A stretch of DNA of 64,000 bases from Moniliella sp. 'wahieum' (lineage: Eukaryota; Basidiomycota; Moniliellomycetes; Moniliellales; Moniliellaceae): positions 434,001 through 498,000 of the forward strand of contig RSEE01000042.1 in assembly GCA_003971905.1 (NCBI GenBank), given 5' to 3'. Below, one piece after another: positions 10,130-30,499 of the stretch (the first letter of the stretch is position 1; each line of letters opens with the position of its first letter). The notes below the pieces were generated by a model. The model saw nothing but the letters and a program-made list of their open reading frames with translations. It was not told the DNA's origin and made no database searches. The translations under genes were made by a program, and so were the position numbers.

Positions 10130-11576
10130 CCCCCCCACCCCCACCAGCCCCCACCAGCCCCACCAGCCCCCACCTGCTGCCCATCCCAGCTCCTGCCCGG
10201 CGCTGCGCATGCCGCCCCAGCCAATGCGGCCGCCACGGCGTCTGCTGGCTCCAACCCTGCTCAAGCCGCCTACCTCGCCGCTGCCGACCGCACTGCGTTT
10301 CGTGCGCTGATGCAATATGCCGATCAGCTCGATGCGCTGCCCCTCGAACTCACCCGCACCATGAGCGATCTGCGTGAACTCGATGCTGTTCTTGGAGGCC
10401 ATGTTGGCAATATAACCTCCCGCATGGCCCAGCTTACCTCGCTCGTCGAGAACCGGAACGCGACGCCGGGCGAGCGCCTCGTCACTCTCAAAGAGGTGGC
10501 CGGAGAGTCGCGTGCCTACAAGCTGGGCGGCGACGACAAGATTCGTGTTGCCGTCGCTGCCGCCGAGACACTGGCCGTGGCCGAGAAAAAACTCGACGAG
10601 GCATTCAACAAGATTGCTGCCCACCCTTCCATTGCCCCCTTTGCCGACCCGGTGTCTTACCTCCGCCACCTCAACCTCATCCCAGGCGCGGTACCGGACT
10701 TGGATTCCTTAGCCCGCTTGCCGGGCGTTCCCCCACCCCTCCTCGGGCGCGTCGGCGGCCGCTTGGACACCTTGGCCATTGTTGCTCAGCGTACTGGTCT
10801 CCCCCCCCTTCGTCCTCTCACACGGCTGCGACCCAACCCCCCGCGACTGGCGGGAGCAACACCGTTGCCGACACGTCCCTCGGAACACCCAAGCGTAAGG
10901 TGGGCAAGACCACCGCCGCGGCTCAGGCAGCACCCAACCGATCCGACACACCCAGCTGGAAGCGACTCGCCGTGGGGCAGGCGGACCCCGCGCTTCGCCT
11001 TCCGCTGCACCGGGTTCCGGAAACAAGAAACGCAAGGCCCTCACCGCTGAGGACGGGACGGCCAAGAAGCGACGTAACAAGGTGGCTGCTCATTCGGAAG
11101 CTCCTGAACTCTCAGACGACGTGCGGAGCAAGTCGGAGAAGCCCAACGCTAGCCCTCACCCGGCCAGCGCTGCAGCGACGTTGGTGCGGCGACAAGAGCG
11201 GAGCGGCACGCCAGCCGGAGCGGGTTCGCCGGCGCTTGGTGGGCGGCGCCCTGCAGCCCAAGGACGCGGGAGCGGGAGCAGTGTCGTTCCATCTGCGCCT
11301 TACACGTTTGGGGCCGGGGGCAATGGTCCGCCACCGGAGGCGGTTGCGTTGACGGCGCAAGCGGGCAAAGACGAGGCGCGGTACTGCTTCTGCAACCAGG
11401 TTTCGTTTGGCGAGATGATTGCCTGCGATGCGCCCAACTGCCCTCGGGAGTGGTTCCACCTCTCCTGTGTCGGGCTGACTACTACCCCGGATGGCTCTTG
11501 GTTCTGTGCCGACTGCAAGGCCCGAGGCGCTATGGGGACCAGCAAGAAGAAGAAGCCGCAAACGCGCCGGCGTTGA
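10130..11576 (+). CDS. ING-family chromatin protein with C-terminal PHD finger
   Basis: This is a reader subunit of a histone acetyltransferase or deacetylase complex, acting in the nucleus. The N-terminal ING domain is at about 10280-10620: [20 protein letters not shown], then [11 protein letters not shown], with a helical tail rich in K/E. A long basic, low-complexity linker holds KRKVGKTT and [17 protein letters not shown] nuclear-localisation-like runs. The PHD finger (11377-11540) reads [16 protein letters not shown], then [13 protein letters not shown], then WFCADC, with all eight zinc ligands and the aromatic and acidic residues used by ING proteins to bind H3K4me3. It ends in a polybasic tail [11 protein letters not shown], as in ING1/2. 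The 5' end is unresolved: the frame opens without an ATG through CCCCACCAG repeats, so a first exon or an indel is missing. The linker changes frame between about 10790 and 11080. It corresponds to the yeast Yng1/Yng2/Pho23 group, but which one is not clear. Confidence 0.88.
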
Positions 11577-12200
11577 GGAGGTCGCCGGGTGCGGACTTGT
11601 TTCCTGCTGTGTTGTGCTTGGGTATCTTGTCCTAGGAAGCATTGTTTTCTGTCGCAGCTTCCCGCTTCAGGCTTGCGGGCTTCGTGACGACCGCCGTAGG
11701 CCAGTGCATCGAATAGGCCGAGCGAATGAGGGGGGGGCTGCTTAAGGACGGATTCGTAGGATGCACGTCACGTGATGCGTGCGCTGCGTCTCCACCGAGA
11801 GATGGAGATTGCTGGTCGATCGGATGGATGCAGTGCAGCGTGTAGAAGGACGCATGGAGGCCCTAGGGGAAGTTGTGCCCGATCCATTCGGTCTGATCGG
11901 CGCTGGAGGGGCCCAGCCGAGGCTGAGGACTGCTCAGACGGCCCCAAAAGGGCCAGGAAACGACGGTGGTGGCCCCTCCGCTACGCACCAGGGGGGGCAG
12001 CTTTTGAACATTGCACATCCCGCGCGGCCGCGAAGCAATGGGACGCGACGCGGCGGCGTGTGGACGCACACTGGCGCCGTGCGTGGCGCGGCTGGGCTGG
12101 CTTTGCGTGCGCTTTGCTTTCGCCGCCTGGCCCCCACCTCCACCCCCTCCATCCCCCTCCATCCCACTCCATCCCGCTCCATCCGCCCTCAGCACAAGCG
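11577..12200. other. Promoter region of RFC5
   Basis: GC-rich DNA without a recognisable gene. It holds a TCACGTGA palindrome at 11768-11775 and, just before the RFC5 start, a C/T tract with repeated CTCCATCCC units (about 12140-12185). Confidence 0.5.
11768..11775. promoter_or_regulatory. TCACGTGA palindrome (bHLH E-box type)
   Basis: A perfect 8-bp palindrome of the CACGTG class lies about 430 bp before the RFC5 start. The same 8-mer occurs at 23334-23341, upstream of the hydrolase-like gene. Sites of this type are bound by fungal bHLH factors such as Cbf1; function here is inferred only. Confidence 0.35.
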
Positions 12201-13452
12201 ATGCTCTACGTCGACAAGCACCGCCCCACCTCCTTCCCGCAGCTCACCTACCACCCGAGCTTACCGAGCGCTCCAGGGCCTGGCGAGGGTGGCCGATGTG
12301 CCCCACATGCTCTTCTACGGCCCCCCCGGCGCGGGCAAGCGCACCCGGATCAACTGCCTCTTGCGCGATCTCTTTGGCCCCGGCGCACAGAAGGTGCGCG
12401 TCAGCCAGCGCGTCTTCCTCACCCGTCCAAGCGCAAACTCGACATCAACATCATCACCTCCAACCACCACATTGAGCTCACGCCTAGGTACGTTGCCGCC
12501 TCCCCCTCGGGCCCGCGCCTTCTTCCTTCCCGCCTTCGCCTCCCACGCTGACCCTCCCCTTTCTGGGCGTGCGTTCCCAGCGATGCGGGCATCTATGACC
12601 GTCTCGTCGTGCAGGACATTATCAAGGACATTGCCAAAACATCTGTGCTCGAGGGCGGGCCTGTCGAGGCGGGCAACTTGTCGGGCCACACGCCCACCGC
12701 CACGGCCAAGGGCAAATTCAAAGTGGTCGTCATCTACAGTGCTGACCAGCTGACGCGCGATGCGCAAGCTGCTCTGCGTCGGACCATGGAGAAGTACATG
12801 AGCAATCTACGTTTGATCCTCTGTGCCGACAGCCTGGCCCGGCTCATTGCTCCCATTCGAAGTCGGTGTCTGCTGCTCCGGGTGCCTGCGCCGTTGGCGA
12901 GTGACCTGGTGGAGCTGCTGCAGACGGTGGCTAAGAAGGAAAAGTTCACCTTGCCCTCCGATGCGGCTGTAGCGCTGACCCACCATGCGCACGGCAACAC
13001 GCGCCGGGCGGTGTTGATGCTGGAACTGCTGCACCAGCATGGTGGCGGTGGGCTGGAGACGAGTTCCAAGGACGGGAAAAAAGCGCTGGACCTGGCAGTG
13101 GCCCTGCCCGAGTGGGAGCAAGTGGCTCGATCAGCGGCGGAGGTGTGGCGCTGACCAAGCTGTCGTCCGAAGGCGTGTTGGAGGGAGGGGGGAAACTGTA
13201 CGCCTGCTTACCCATGCCATTCCAGCGACCATTGTGCTCAAGACGGTGGCGTGGCGCATGGTGGAGCGGATTCCCTCGGTCGAGGAGAACGATGAGCTGC
13301 GCTCGGCCATCATTGGGTGGGCATCTGTGTACCAATCCCGCTTGCGTCAAGGTGCCAAGCCGATCCTGCACTTGGAAGCGTTTGTGGTCAAGGTCATGGC
13401 CGTGTACAAGGCCAAGCAAATGGGGGAATCGGTGGAGATGCCAGAATTGTAA
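12201..13452 (+). CDS. RFC5: Replication factor C subunit 5 (clamp-loader small subunit)
   Basis: This AAA+ subunit of the RFC clamp loader loads PCNA at primer-template junctions. The ATG at 12201 begins MLYVDKHRPTSF, followed by LARVADVPHMLFYGPPGAGK (Walker A), DINIITSNHHIELTPSDAGI and YDR. The Walker B-like region (KVVVIYSADQLTRDAQAALR) lacks the DE pair, as in Rfc5. Sensor-type IAPIRSRCLLLRVPAP follows, then NTRRAVLMLELL, and the C-terminal collar ends at 13452. SNxHIELTPSD and the degenerate Walker B single out Rfc5 (human RFC3) among small subunits. An intron is visible at 12488-12580 (GTACGT...CCCAG) joining LTP-S to DAGIYD in frame. Frame changes near 12260, 12410 and 13120-13210 look like indels. 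Confidence 0.93.
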
Positions 13453-14100
13453 CCGCCCGCTAGGGGCGGGGCTTGGCCAATGTGAGCTTGATGCACCACA
13501 GGCGCCGCACACACCCTGGACTATCAAAACGTGCATAACCACATAGCGAACATAGCATTACTCAGTGATGTGACAGGTGGGACCGCCCATGGAGCAGAGC
13601 ATGTAGCATGGACCTGCCTGCCTTCTTCCGAGCCTTCCTGTCCTTCCAATGTGTCCTTTCCCCCCAAGACGTGCCCTTTCTTCCAAGGCGCATTCTTCTT
13701 GCCCGGCACATGCCTGTGGCAAGAAGCACACCTCCTCGATCTGTCCCCCTTCATCGTCACACCAACCACTCTGGTTTCGTTGCTCATTTCTCCACCCCGT
13801 CGCTGTCTTGGGTTTCTAGCCCAGATCATCACAAGCTAAAAACCCACAGCTGTCCGTCCCACCCACAGATGCCTGAGCCAGCCTCACTCAGTCGACGGAA
13901 CCGTAGCGACCTAGCTGCCTGCTCGCGGCAAACTAGGCAGAAGGAGCCAAACTAGTAGCAGATGATTAATTGGCGAAGCCTTGCTGACACTAAGGGGAGA
14001 AATGCATAAGAAGGTAGACATTGACGTTAGGTTAGACAGTAGGCGAAAAGGAAGAGGGAGAAAGGTGATATTTTTTTTTGGCCTGCAGTAGTAGTAGCGG
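13453..14100. other. Convergent 3' region of RFC5 and RPB1
   Basis: No gene is recognised. It contains T/C-rich DNA and a run of T at about 14071-14079 on the plus strand. Open frames here on both strands lack domains. Confidence 0.5.
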
Positions 14101-19620
<5,520 letters not shown>

Positions 19621-20192
19621 GGGGGATCACAGAGAAAAGGGAGAAGGGGAGAGGGTGGAGAGTGGTGGAGAGAAGGGGGCACACGCGCAGACACGGGCGC
19701 AGGCGCGGGTGGGCGGGGGGAACGAAAGGCGCGACGGGGCCGGGGGGCGGCAGACGGCGGCGGCGGCGGCAGTGGGCGGGGCAGCAGGCGGAGCAGGGCG
19801 GGGGGGGCAGCGGGCGGCGGGCAGCGAGGCGGGCGCGTCCACGGCGGCGGAGGGCGGTGGGGCGTGCGTGGTGCGTGCGTGCTGGCCGCGGCGGAGGTGG
19901 TGGCGACCGAGACGAGCGGAGGCCCGCGACGGCCGGCAGAACTCGTCCGAAGCAAGCCGGCGCGTGCCACTCTCGCCCACACTGGTCCCGTGCCGCACGC
20001 CGTTCCGCCCGCTGCGCATTCCGCCCGGGGCCCGCGCGGTGGCCGCGCGGACGCCCGACGAACGCGCTGGCTGGTGCCACGCGGCCGCTTAGTCAGCCCC
20101 GCGCCTCCCCGCCTCCCGTGGCCGCTCGCCTGCGCGGCCCACGCGCCGCCCTCTCCTCTCCATCCACCGCCACCGCCACCGCCCAGCCGCCT
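19621..20192. other. Bidirectional RPB1-VPS27 promoter region
   Basis: This 572-bp stretch is extremely GC-rich (long runs of GGCGGC and GGGCGGG) and separates two divergent starts. Long open frames on every strand are a by-product of base composition. No TATA element is seen. Confidence 0.6.
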
Positions 20193-22555
20193 CATGTCCT
20201 GGTGGGCGCCGACCCCTTCAGCGACGCCGTCGACAAGGCCACGTCCGAGCTGCTGCCTCGGGCACCGAGGACATTGCCCTCAACCTCGACATTGCCGACC
20301 AGATCAAGAGCAAAAGCGTCGCCGCCAAGCACGCCATGCAGGTCCTCAAGCGCCGCATCAGCCACAAGAACCCCAACGTCGTCCTCCTGGCCCTCGGCCT
20401 CACCGACATCTCCGTCAAGAACGGCGGCGATGAGTTTCTGCCGAGGTCGGCTCTCGCGCGAGTTCATCGACAACCTCGTCTCCATCCTCCAGATCCCGCT
20501 CGCCGGTGGCACCCTCAATCCCGACGTCAAGCAGCGCATCCTCGGCTTGCTCCAGGCATGGGCCCAGATCAGCGAGGTGCGGCCGGATACATGACCCATG
20601 CCGCGGCTGTCTACAAGCAGCTGCGGGCCGATGGGTACCAGTTCCCACCCAAGGACCCGGTCGAATCCGTCGATCCTCCTCCGCTGCCGCCTTCGAGACA
20701 CGTACCATGCCGAGTGGGTTGATGGCGAGGTGTGCCTCCGCTGTCGCACGTCGTTTACCACATTTACCCGCAAGCATCACTGCCGCAATTGTGGCAATGT
20801 ATTTTGCCACCAGTGCTCTTCCCAACCATGGCTCTTCCATGGTTTGGCGTTGGCCAACTTGTCCGAGTGTGTGACGGTTGCTTTGCGCGCAAGTCCATCC
20901 CGCCCAAGGCGGCTGTGGTGCGGCGAAAGTCGATCGATTCGCCTCGCTCCCCGCCTAGCTATGGCCGAGGCGGCGCTGGTGCTGCGAGCAGTCCTCGCCA
21001 CGCACGGTCCAAAACGATGGACCCTCGGGCCGCCGCAGCGCGGCGCAAGGAGGAAGAAGACCTGCAATTGGCATCAAGCTCTCTCCAAAGTTCGGGCCAG
21101 CAGGTCCGATCACACCCTCTGCCCTAGTGCACCTTCGATGCCCGGGCGTCAATTGGAGGGGACCGACGAAGCCTCGATCGACGTGGACGCTGAGAACGAC
21201 CCGGACTTGGCTGCGGCCATCAAAGCCAGCTTGGAAACGGCCCCGCCTCAAGTTCTAGCGGCCCAGCGGGCGACTGCCCCGGCTCCGATCGAGGTGTTGA
21301 CCCCTCAGCACCTGCTTTGGCCCCCTGCCCCAACGGCGCCCTCAGCTGCCCCGGCTGTGCCCGTCTCTGCTGGTCCGACTCTACCGAACGTGGAGATGGA
21401 CGCGAACGACATTGATTCGCTTTGACATTTGCGCAAGCGGTCTCGCGTCTTGACCAGGCCATCGCTGCTGGCCAAGCTCCCACGCAGATGGAGCGCCCTC
21501 CCCCACCCGTCCAAGCTGCGCTCGAGAAGTCCTTGGGCGCTCGTCCGAGGCTAGACGCAAACTGAATGAAGCCGAGAATCGACTAAAGCGGCTCAGCGAG
21601 ATGCAAGCCAAGATTGACTTTTCTGTCAAGTTGTACGACCGTCTGCTCGATGCCCAACTGCTGCTGCTGCTCCCGCACCATCTTTTGCTCCTCCCATCTC
21701 AGCCTACCAGCCTCCAGCTCCTGTCCATCCATCTTATCTTCCGTACACGTATCCTTCGCAGGCTTCAACCGACACTCATCCGTACGCTCAAACTTACCCC
21801 CTGGCCTTGGCCCAATCCCAAGGCCAGAGCCAAAGCCAAGGCCAAAGCCAAAGCCAAACCCATGCGTACCCTCAAACATACCCGCAAGGATATCTTCCCC
21901 CGCCGAGCCCAGCTTATGCCGATCCCGCCCACGCCTCCCCGGTCCCTAACATGGCCACCGCACCAACACCGAATCCCGCGTTGCAACGGCAAACGAGCAT
22001 TTTCCCTGCCTCTCCTACGGTAGCGCCAGTTCCGACTTTCAACTACTCTGTCTATTCGCCCTTTACCGCACCTCAGGCTGCTGCCTCCGCCTCGCCTAGT
22101 GGAGTGGCAGTTGCGTCCCCCCCAATGTCGCCGTCAGCGCCATTGTGGTTCAGTCACCTTCCATTTCTGCCCCTGCACCATTCCATGCCCCTTCTACTTC
22201 TTCCGCACAGCCACTTGCTTTCGAGTGAGGCGCAGGCCCAACCGCCAGGCGCGGCAATGCAGGCGCCGGCAACGAGCGCGACCTACCCCACGGCGCAGCC
22301 TCTTTTGCCCTCTACCGGGACCTACCCGCAGCCTTCTTTTGCCCCCCCTGGGAGTACAGGTGCGCCGCCGGTGTCAGTGTCTGGGGCGCGCAGGGTGCGC
22401 AAGACGTGCACCTTCCCTCTGCCCCGACCGTTGCTCCCGCGACGCACAATTGGCTCGCCGGGCCCGATTCGCACGTGCCAGCCCAGACGCCCCAATGGGC
22501 TTTGCCCCCCCAGCAAGCAGCCCCCCAAGCCGAGGTCTCCTTGATTGAGCTCTGA
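20193..22555 (+). CDS. VPS27: Vps27/Hrs-like ESCRT-0 subunit (VHS, FYVE, UIM)
   Basis: This ESCRT-0 component sorts ubiquitinated cargo on endosomes. The ATG at 20193 begins MSWWAPTP and then needs one lost base in a C run to continue as [15 protein letters not shown]. The VHS domain follows ([46 protein letters not shown]; about 20210-20600). The FYVE domain (about 20740-20900) has [20 protein letters not shown] then [10 protein letters not shown] and VCDGCF, giving zinc pairs and the RKHHCRxCG PI3P pocket. A ubiquitin-interacting motif at about 21190 reads [14 protein letters not shown] coiled-coil region lies at 21430-21650, then a long P/Q/S-rich tail. It terminates in EVSLIEL, a clathrin-box-like LIEL at the extreme C-terminus, as expected of Vps27/Hrs. 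Frame changes near 20210, 20260, 20440, 20590, 20690, 21060, 21530 and 21660 are probably indels. Confidence 0.93.
21806..21868 (+). repeat. CCAAGGCCAGAGC-type minisatellite in VPS27
   Basis: Tandem 6-mers of the type CCAAAGC/CCAAGGC encode an [10 protein letters not shown] stretch in the Q/P-rich tail of the Vps27 protein. Confidence 0.7.
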
Positions 22556-22831
22556 CATGTTTTCTCTCATCCGTTCCACTCCAATTTACGGTTTTCTCGC
22601 TTTGCCCGTCGCCCTTGCTTCCCAAATAGATCTAGTGGATGTAGGACCTATGTTAAGCAGTAGTCGGACCCGGTTCCGCTGCTGGAGCTCCGAGCTGGTC
22701 TGGACCTTGCCGCAGTTTTGGCGTCGTTCGGGCTTGAGTGCCTCCGCCTGCTTTGTGCGGTGGGTCAGGTTGAGCTGGAGTAGATGGCGACAACCATTTC
22801 CCCTTTCCTGCTGGGGTTGCTCAGAGGTAAC

Positions 22832-22867
22832 CCTAACCCTTTTCTTCTTCATGCTCAAAGGGTTAGG
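22832..22867. terminator. Perfect 11-bp inverted repeat with telomere-like sequence
   Basis: CCTAACCCTTT (22832-22842) is followed after a 14-nt loop by its exact reverse complement AAAGGGTTAGG (22857-22867). It lies 277 bp beyond the VPS27 stop. It could act as an RNA hairpin in the 3' end region. The arms carry single CCCTAA units, too few for a telomeric tract. Confidence 0.45.
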
Positions 22868-23333
22868 TTAGGTGCCTTGAGTGCTTTGCGTCGCCGCACG
22901 GGCCCCGTCCCGAGTTCCAACTCGTGTGTGCTCCCCCCTCCAGAGCCGCACTGTGAGCCGCTGCAGCCGTGTTTTGCCAGAGTTTGAGGTTTTATGAGCA
23001 GCGGCAGAAGCGCAGGAAGCGCCCCTCCAATTTGACTTGCCCAATCAAATGCCAGTGTCAGTGAGGCTTTTGTTGAGGAGAGGAGGGATGCCAAACAGCA
23101 ATGCCATATATACCCTCCTCTTGGTTTCGTCTTGGGTCGGCTGGCTGATAGGCTCTCCTGCGCAATCACACCTGCCGCATTGGTGTATCCTTACCAGAAC
23201 TGCGCAAGTACATGCTTGCGGAGATGGGAGCGCAGGCAGGGAGAATTGTGGTGGCAACATCCAGAGGCAGAGAAGTGGCCCACGCTCCCGCCAAGCCAGA
23301 ATGGAGGGTATTTTAACGGCGCCCGCACGCACA

Positions 23334-23341
23334 TCACGTGA
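23334..23341. promoter_or_regulatory. TCACGTGA palindrome upstream of the hydrolase-like gene
   Basis: Second copy in the window of the 8-bp E-box-type palindrome, within the 10-bp palindrome ATCACGTGAT, 466 bp before the next start. Confidence 0.35.
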
Positions 23342-23806
23342 TGGGAGTTCACATTTCATATGTGCTGAGTCAGCGCCGAGGCGGCCCGGGGGTTGGCATG
23401 CATCATGCATCCTACGTCATGGTGTGTGACGGCCAATAATCGATCATCGGATGCGCATGCGGGCGGGGTCTGGCACAGGGGGGCTGAGATTGCACCCGAC
23501 CGCCCCATCACTCGGCCCCTGCACAGCGGATGGCGTGGGACGCAGCACCCCCACTGCCACTAAGCACTAAGCACCAACCCCCACCAACCAGCGCCATCCG
23601 CTCCCCCCACCACCACCTGCTGCGCCGTCGCCGCCACGACGCCTTCTCCGCTCAGCTGCTGGTCGCTTGCGCTGGCGCTCTGGATGAAGCAGCCGCCGCC
23701 TTCGCCCTCGGCCCAGGCGGCGCCAGCGCTAGCGCCAGCCCCCCTTCCCACCGCCCGCAGCCCCGCCCGTCCCGTCGCTGCCCGAGTCCATGCGCGCGCA
23801 CCGGCC

Positions 23807-26800
23807 ATGAGCTCCGACATGCCTTCCTCCCCGCTCCCCTCCTCCTTTGACCCACACCATCTGCATCCCGCCGCCGTCGACGCACGCACGGCCTCATCCC
23901 ATGCCCCGCCCATCCCCCACATCAGGCGAGTGGCCTGGCGCCCTACATCCCTACTCCCATCAGCCGTGCTGCTGCAAGTCTACGACGTGTGGGCAGCTTT
24001 GCCTCACTCACCCTAGCTCCTGCAGCACAGGCTGCTTCGCCAGAAGCACCTGGCTCGGAACCTGCCCCTCCGGCCGAGGTATCGCCACCGTCAGCGTCGG
24101 CGTCGGCACTAGGCGACAAGTCACGCCGTCCCTCGGTGCACCGTGCGCTCGCTGCACCGTATCGCATCCCCAACACGACAACAGTACGGACGGTGACCAA
24201 GATCTCTACCCCCAGGCGCACCCAGCCTGAGTCCATCTCAGCCATCAATCCCTTGTCTACTACTTCCGAGCCCAAGCCCGAGCCCGAGCTCGAGGCGGTG
24301 CCGCCTTCGGTGCCCGCATCCGTCGAACCTGTCCCTCGTAAACGGACCGTATCGTGGTTTGGCCGCAAAATCCCGAGCCCTCCCCCGTCACCTCCCTCGC
24401 CGCCCGCGCCAGCAGCTGACCCTACTCCATCGCATGATCCGCCGCCCGAATCCGAGGCACACCAGTACTTACGTTTCCTGCGCGACGGGCCGGCCGTCGA
24501 GGCCTCGATGGAGCCAGTTGCTGAAGAGGGTAATGATCGCCCACTGTGGATCCCCTGCCGCTTCCCAAAGCGCGCTTGCAACAGAACCTCCAAAGCCATC
24601 TCTGCTGCGGTCTATATTTCTTGGGGCCCAACACCAGATCCTGTTCCTGTCTCTTCCGTCGAGCCCCCCTTGGAACTCGAACCCCAAGTAGAGGAGACTG
24701 TCTGCACCAATGCGCCTCCTCCGGATGAGACAAGAGGCGCTGACTCGCCGCCACAGTCTGGGTGGCTGTGGCCCTTTTGGACAGCACCCCGCGAAGAGGG
24801 TCTACCCCCACCGTCTCAGGATCCCCCGTCTGCCATTGTCAAAAGGAGACGCTTCAACCTGAATCGGGTGCGATGATGGACATTACGGATGCTGACTGTC
24901 AACCACAATTACCAGTGGTAGAGAATAGCACAGCTCCCAGTGTCGGAAACTACATCTTCCTGGATGCCCAGTCTTCGGTGGGGAGGGAAGAAGAGCGTGC
25001 CGCTCCCACCTCCGAGGGGAGCAGCTCTGCGTGTGAACCAGCCCAGCCGGATGTGACACGGCTGAACAGATCAAACGGGATGTGTTGCTTCGGTATGGCT
25101 CCTCTGAGCAACTAGTGCGGACCACCCACGCGCTGTGTCAACCGGACCAAACGCCCGGTGCAGACGTGGTGGCACGTCCTACTTGGATGTCGCTTTTGCG
25201 TTGGACAACCTCATCTGCCCCTGCTTTGCCTAGTTCCGGGGAGCCCAATGGGCCGGAAGTGATGGACTTGGATGAGGACCCCAATGCCCCTGGACCTGTG
25301 GCTCCGGACCCCACACCCACCCAGACATCTGCCTTGTGCTGAACCGACGGTCTACCAGTCGTCCAAGAGCGTCAAGGATGTAGCCAAGCATAGCTTGAAA
25401 CAAGAACTGAACCCCAAATCGGCTTCCACCCCGTCGTTGACGCGCACATCTCGAGCCACCCCCGCACCTTCGGTTCAAGGACCAGCGGAGCCTTCCAAGC
25501 CCACAAAGGCGTCCACGGAAACGAAGCCTACGTCCAAATCTGGAAAAGAACCCAAGGACCTTGTCCCCCTTGCTCCCAACCTGGTCGCGCCCAGCTTTGA
25601 AGACACGTTCTTATCCCCACCTCGGTCGCTGGTGCCCAAATCTGGAGTATGGGAACGGACCATTTCCTACCTCTTTTCCACTTCATCAAGTACGCAGACA
25701 GACGCGTCTCCAACCCCTGACGTCCCATCCCTGTCCGACAAGTTACCTAAGGCGTGGACGACACTCGAACGTTGGCCCGACTCGCAGATTCGTCGGGTGG
25801 TTGTAGTAGGGGTGCACGGCTGGTTCACGCAAAGTTTCCTCAAGACCGTTATGGGTGAGCCCACGGGAACGTCCCACAAGTTTGCCACCATGATGAGCCA
25901 AGCAGTAGAGGACCAGTTGGATGCGCTGGGGGTGCCCAAAGCCGAGCGGCATGTGACCAGCATCCCTCTGCATGGCGACGGAAAGGTTTCGGAGCGGGTG
26001 GACATGTTGTATGGGCAACTGCAGGGCAACTCGGAGTGGCTTGCTGCCCTGCGCAATGCGGATGCGGTCTTTGTTGCTGCACACAGCCAAGGCGCCATTG
26101 TATCGGTACATCTGTTGGCGCAGATGCTGGAAGAGGAGGTGGTACAGACGGACGGACGGCTGTGTGTCTGTTGGCCATGTGCGGGTTCATCACGGTCCAT
26201 TTACCCATTTGCAAGGCAACTTGCCTCGACGTATCTGCACTACTTTGAGACGGCTGCCGCTAAAGAGCTATTTGAGTTTCAATCGCCGTCGAGCGGGGTG
26301 AGCCAAGCCTACCTCGCTGCGCTTCAACGTGTCCTCGCGCCGCCCCAGGCAAAGGGACATGGCCAGCCCGGAGTGAAGGTTTGTTTGTTGTGGTTGGGGA
26401 TGATCAGGTGGTCCCGCTCTACCGGATTGAACTTTTCGGTGGATCACACCCAATGTGCTAAGGGCTTTGTACATCAATGGGCAAGCGTTCCCGCAAGGCC
26501 AAGATGACTTTCTCATTCACCTTCTCAGCTTCTTGGTCCGCATCCGCAATGCCGGCTTGGACGATCATGGATTGCTCGCCGCCATTGCTCGTCGGCGGTG
26601 GGGGGAGCGTGTTTGGAGGATCGGGACACAGTCTGATTTACGATGAAGCAGCAGTGTATACCTTGGCCGTTCGGTACCTGTTCCAAGTCGACCTCTACCG
26701 CCCCTCGGCGCCTCCCGCGCCCAGCCGTACCAAGCGGGGGAAACGCACACGCACTGCCGCTCCCTCGCCTGGCTCGGTCCAGGTCAGCTCGGACGAACGA

Positions 26801-27113
26801 CGCCAATCCCTCACGGACGGGGCAATGAAGAATCCGTACCAAACTTCCCTGGGCATTCCGCGGACTGCTGGAGACCACGCGAATCAAACGTTGGTTCGGC
26901 TCGGAACTGGATCAGCTCATCGACGCATTCGATCAATGGCGACCGGTCACCAAGCCGCTCAAGGACATCCAGTTCCGCCTCCAGCCCTTAAGCCAACATG
27001 CGGCGCTCGACGCGCCCGCAAGTCCCAGACCAAGGCGCCGAGATGGGACGGCCAGTCGCCGGTCCGAGTTTTGCTTCTGCCTTGCCGTTTCCTGGATCCC
27101 TTGGCCCTTCTGA
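23807..27113 (+). CDS. Conserved fungal alpha/beta-hydrolase-like protein of unknown role
   Basis: The ATG at 23807 begins MSSDMPSSPLPSSFDPHHLH. The first half is long, disordered and proline/acidic-rich, including PRKRTVSWFGRKIPSPPPS and a WLWPFWTAPRE motif. The second half is a folded domain: RRVVVVGVHGWFTQSFLKTV at about 25790, MGEPTGTSHKFATMM, ADAVFVAAHSQGAIVSVHLL (nucleophile-elbow-like G/AHSQG, about 26060), a later VVGDDQVVPLYS, and GGSGHSLIYD (candidate catalytic His, about 26610). This VHGWF/HSQG arrangement occurs in a family of large uncharacterised fungal proteins; the His and Asp assignments are my inference. The 3' end ELDQLIDAFDQWRPVTKPLK runs to a stop at 27113. Frame changes near 23940, 24870, 25090, 25340, 26180, 26370 and 26460 fit indels, though some could be introns. 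Confidence 0.75.
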
Positions 27114-30036
<2,923 letters not shown>

Positions 30037-30499
30037 AATGACGACTACCCCGCTGCTGCATATTCTCGTTTTCGTTCTTCATGCTTCATGCCCAAAATGT
30101 GTAATGCACCATCCCCCTCTGCACTTGCCCATCTCACGACTGTTCCCATAGTGTCTCTTCAGAAAGCAAAGTCTTATGTGCTACATGACCGAACCCAAAT
30201 CTGATGAACCGGGATTGCGTGTTGGAGATATGCCTACATACCACAACTGAGCCAGCTTAGCCTAGTAGCGTAAGTAGAATTGCTATGATGACTCGCTCAC
30301 AAGACTCGAAGTGGGCGTAGGTGGGTATAGAGACGGTGGTTAGCGCGAGTTGCATATCGGACACCATTAGCTTCTTTCTTCAATAGTAGCTACGCGCCAG
30401 CTCTGTAGACGCAGTCTGTAAGCAGGCCGAAAGGCGGGGACGATAGTCATCCAGTGAAGCATCATGGGGATCTTGCAAGTTTGTTCGACTCGAACAACC
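30037..30499. other. Convergent 3' region of ILV5 and LYS4
   Basis: No gene is seen. The DNA is AT-richer than the flanking coding regions and probably contains both polyadenylation zones. Confidence 0.6.

Larger units (their letters stand above)
22556..23806. other. Intergenic region between VPS27 and the hydrolase-like gene
   Basis: It holds the 3' flank of VPS27 with a perfect hairpin (22832-22867) made of CCTAACCCTTT, a TCACGTGA palindrome at 23334-23341, and C-rich promoter DNA at 23560-23790. No gene is recognised. Confidence 0.5.

Noticed and set aside
22830-22870. Telomere end
   Set aside because: Only one or two CCCTAA units per arm, in an inverted arrangement, with genes on both sides.
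24883-25342. Separate small genes inside the hydrolase-like locus
   Set aside because: The frames link up with the flanking disordered segments when single-base breaks are allowed, so one gene is the simpler reading.
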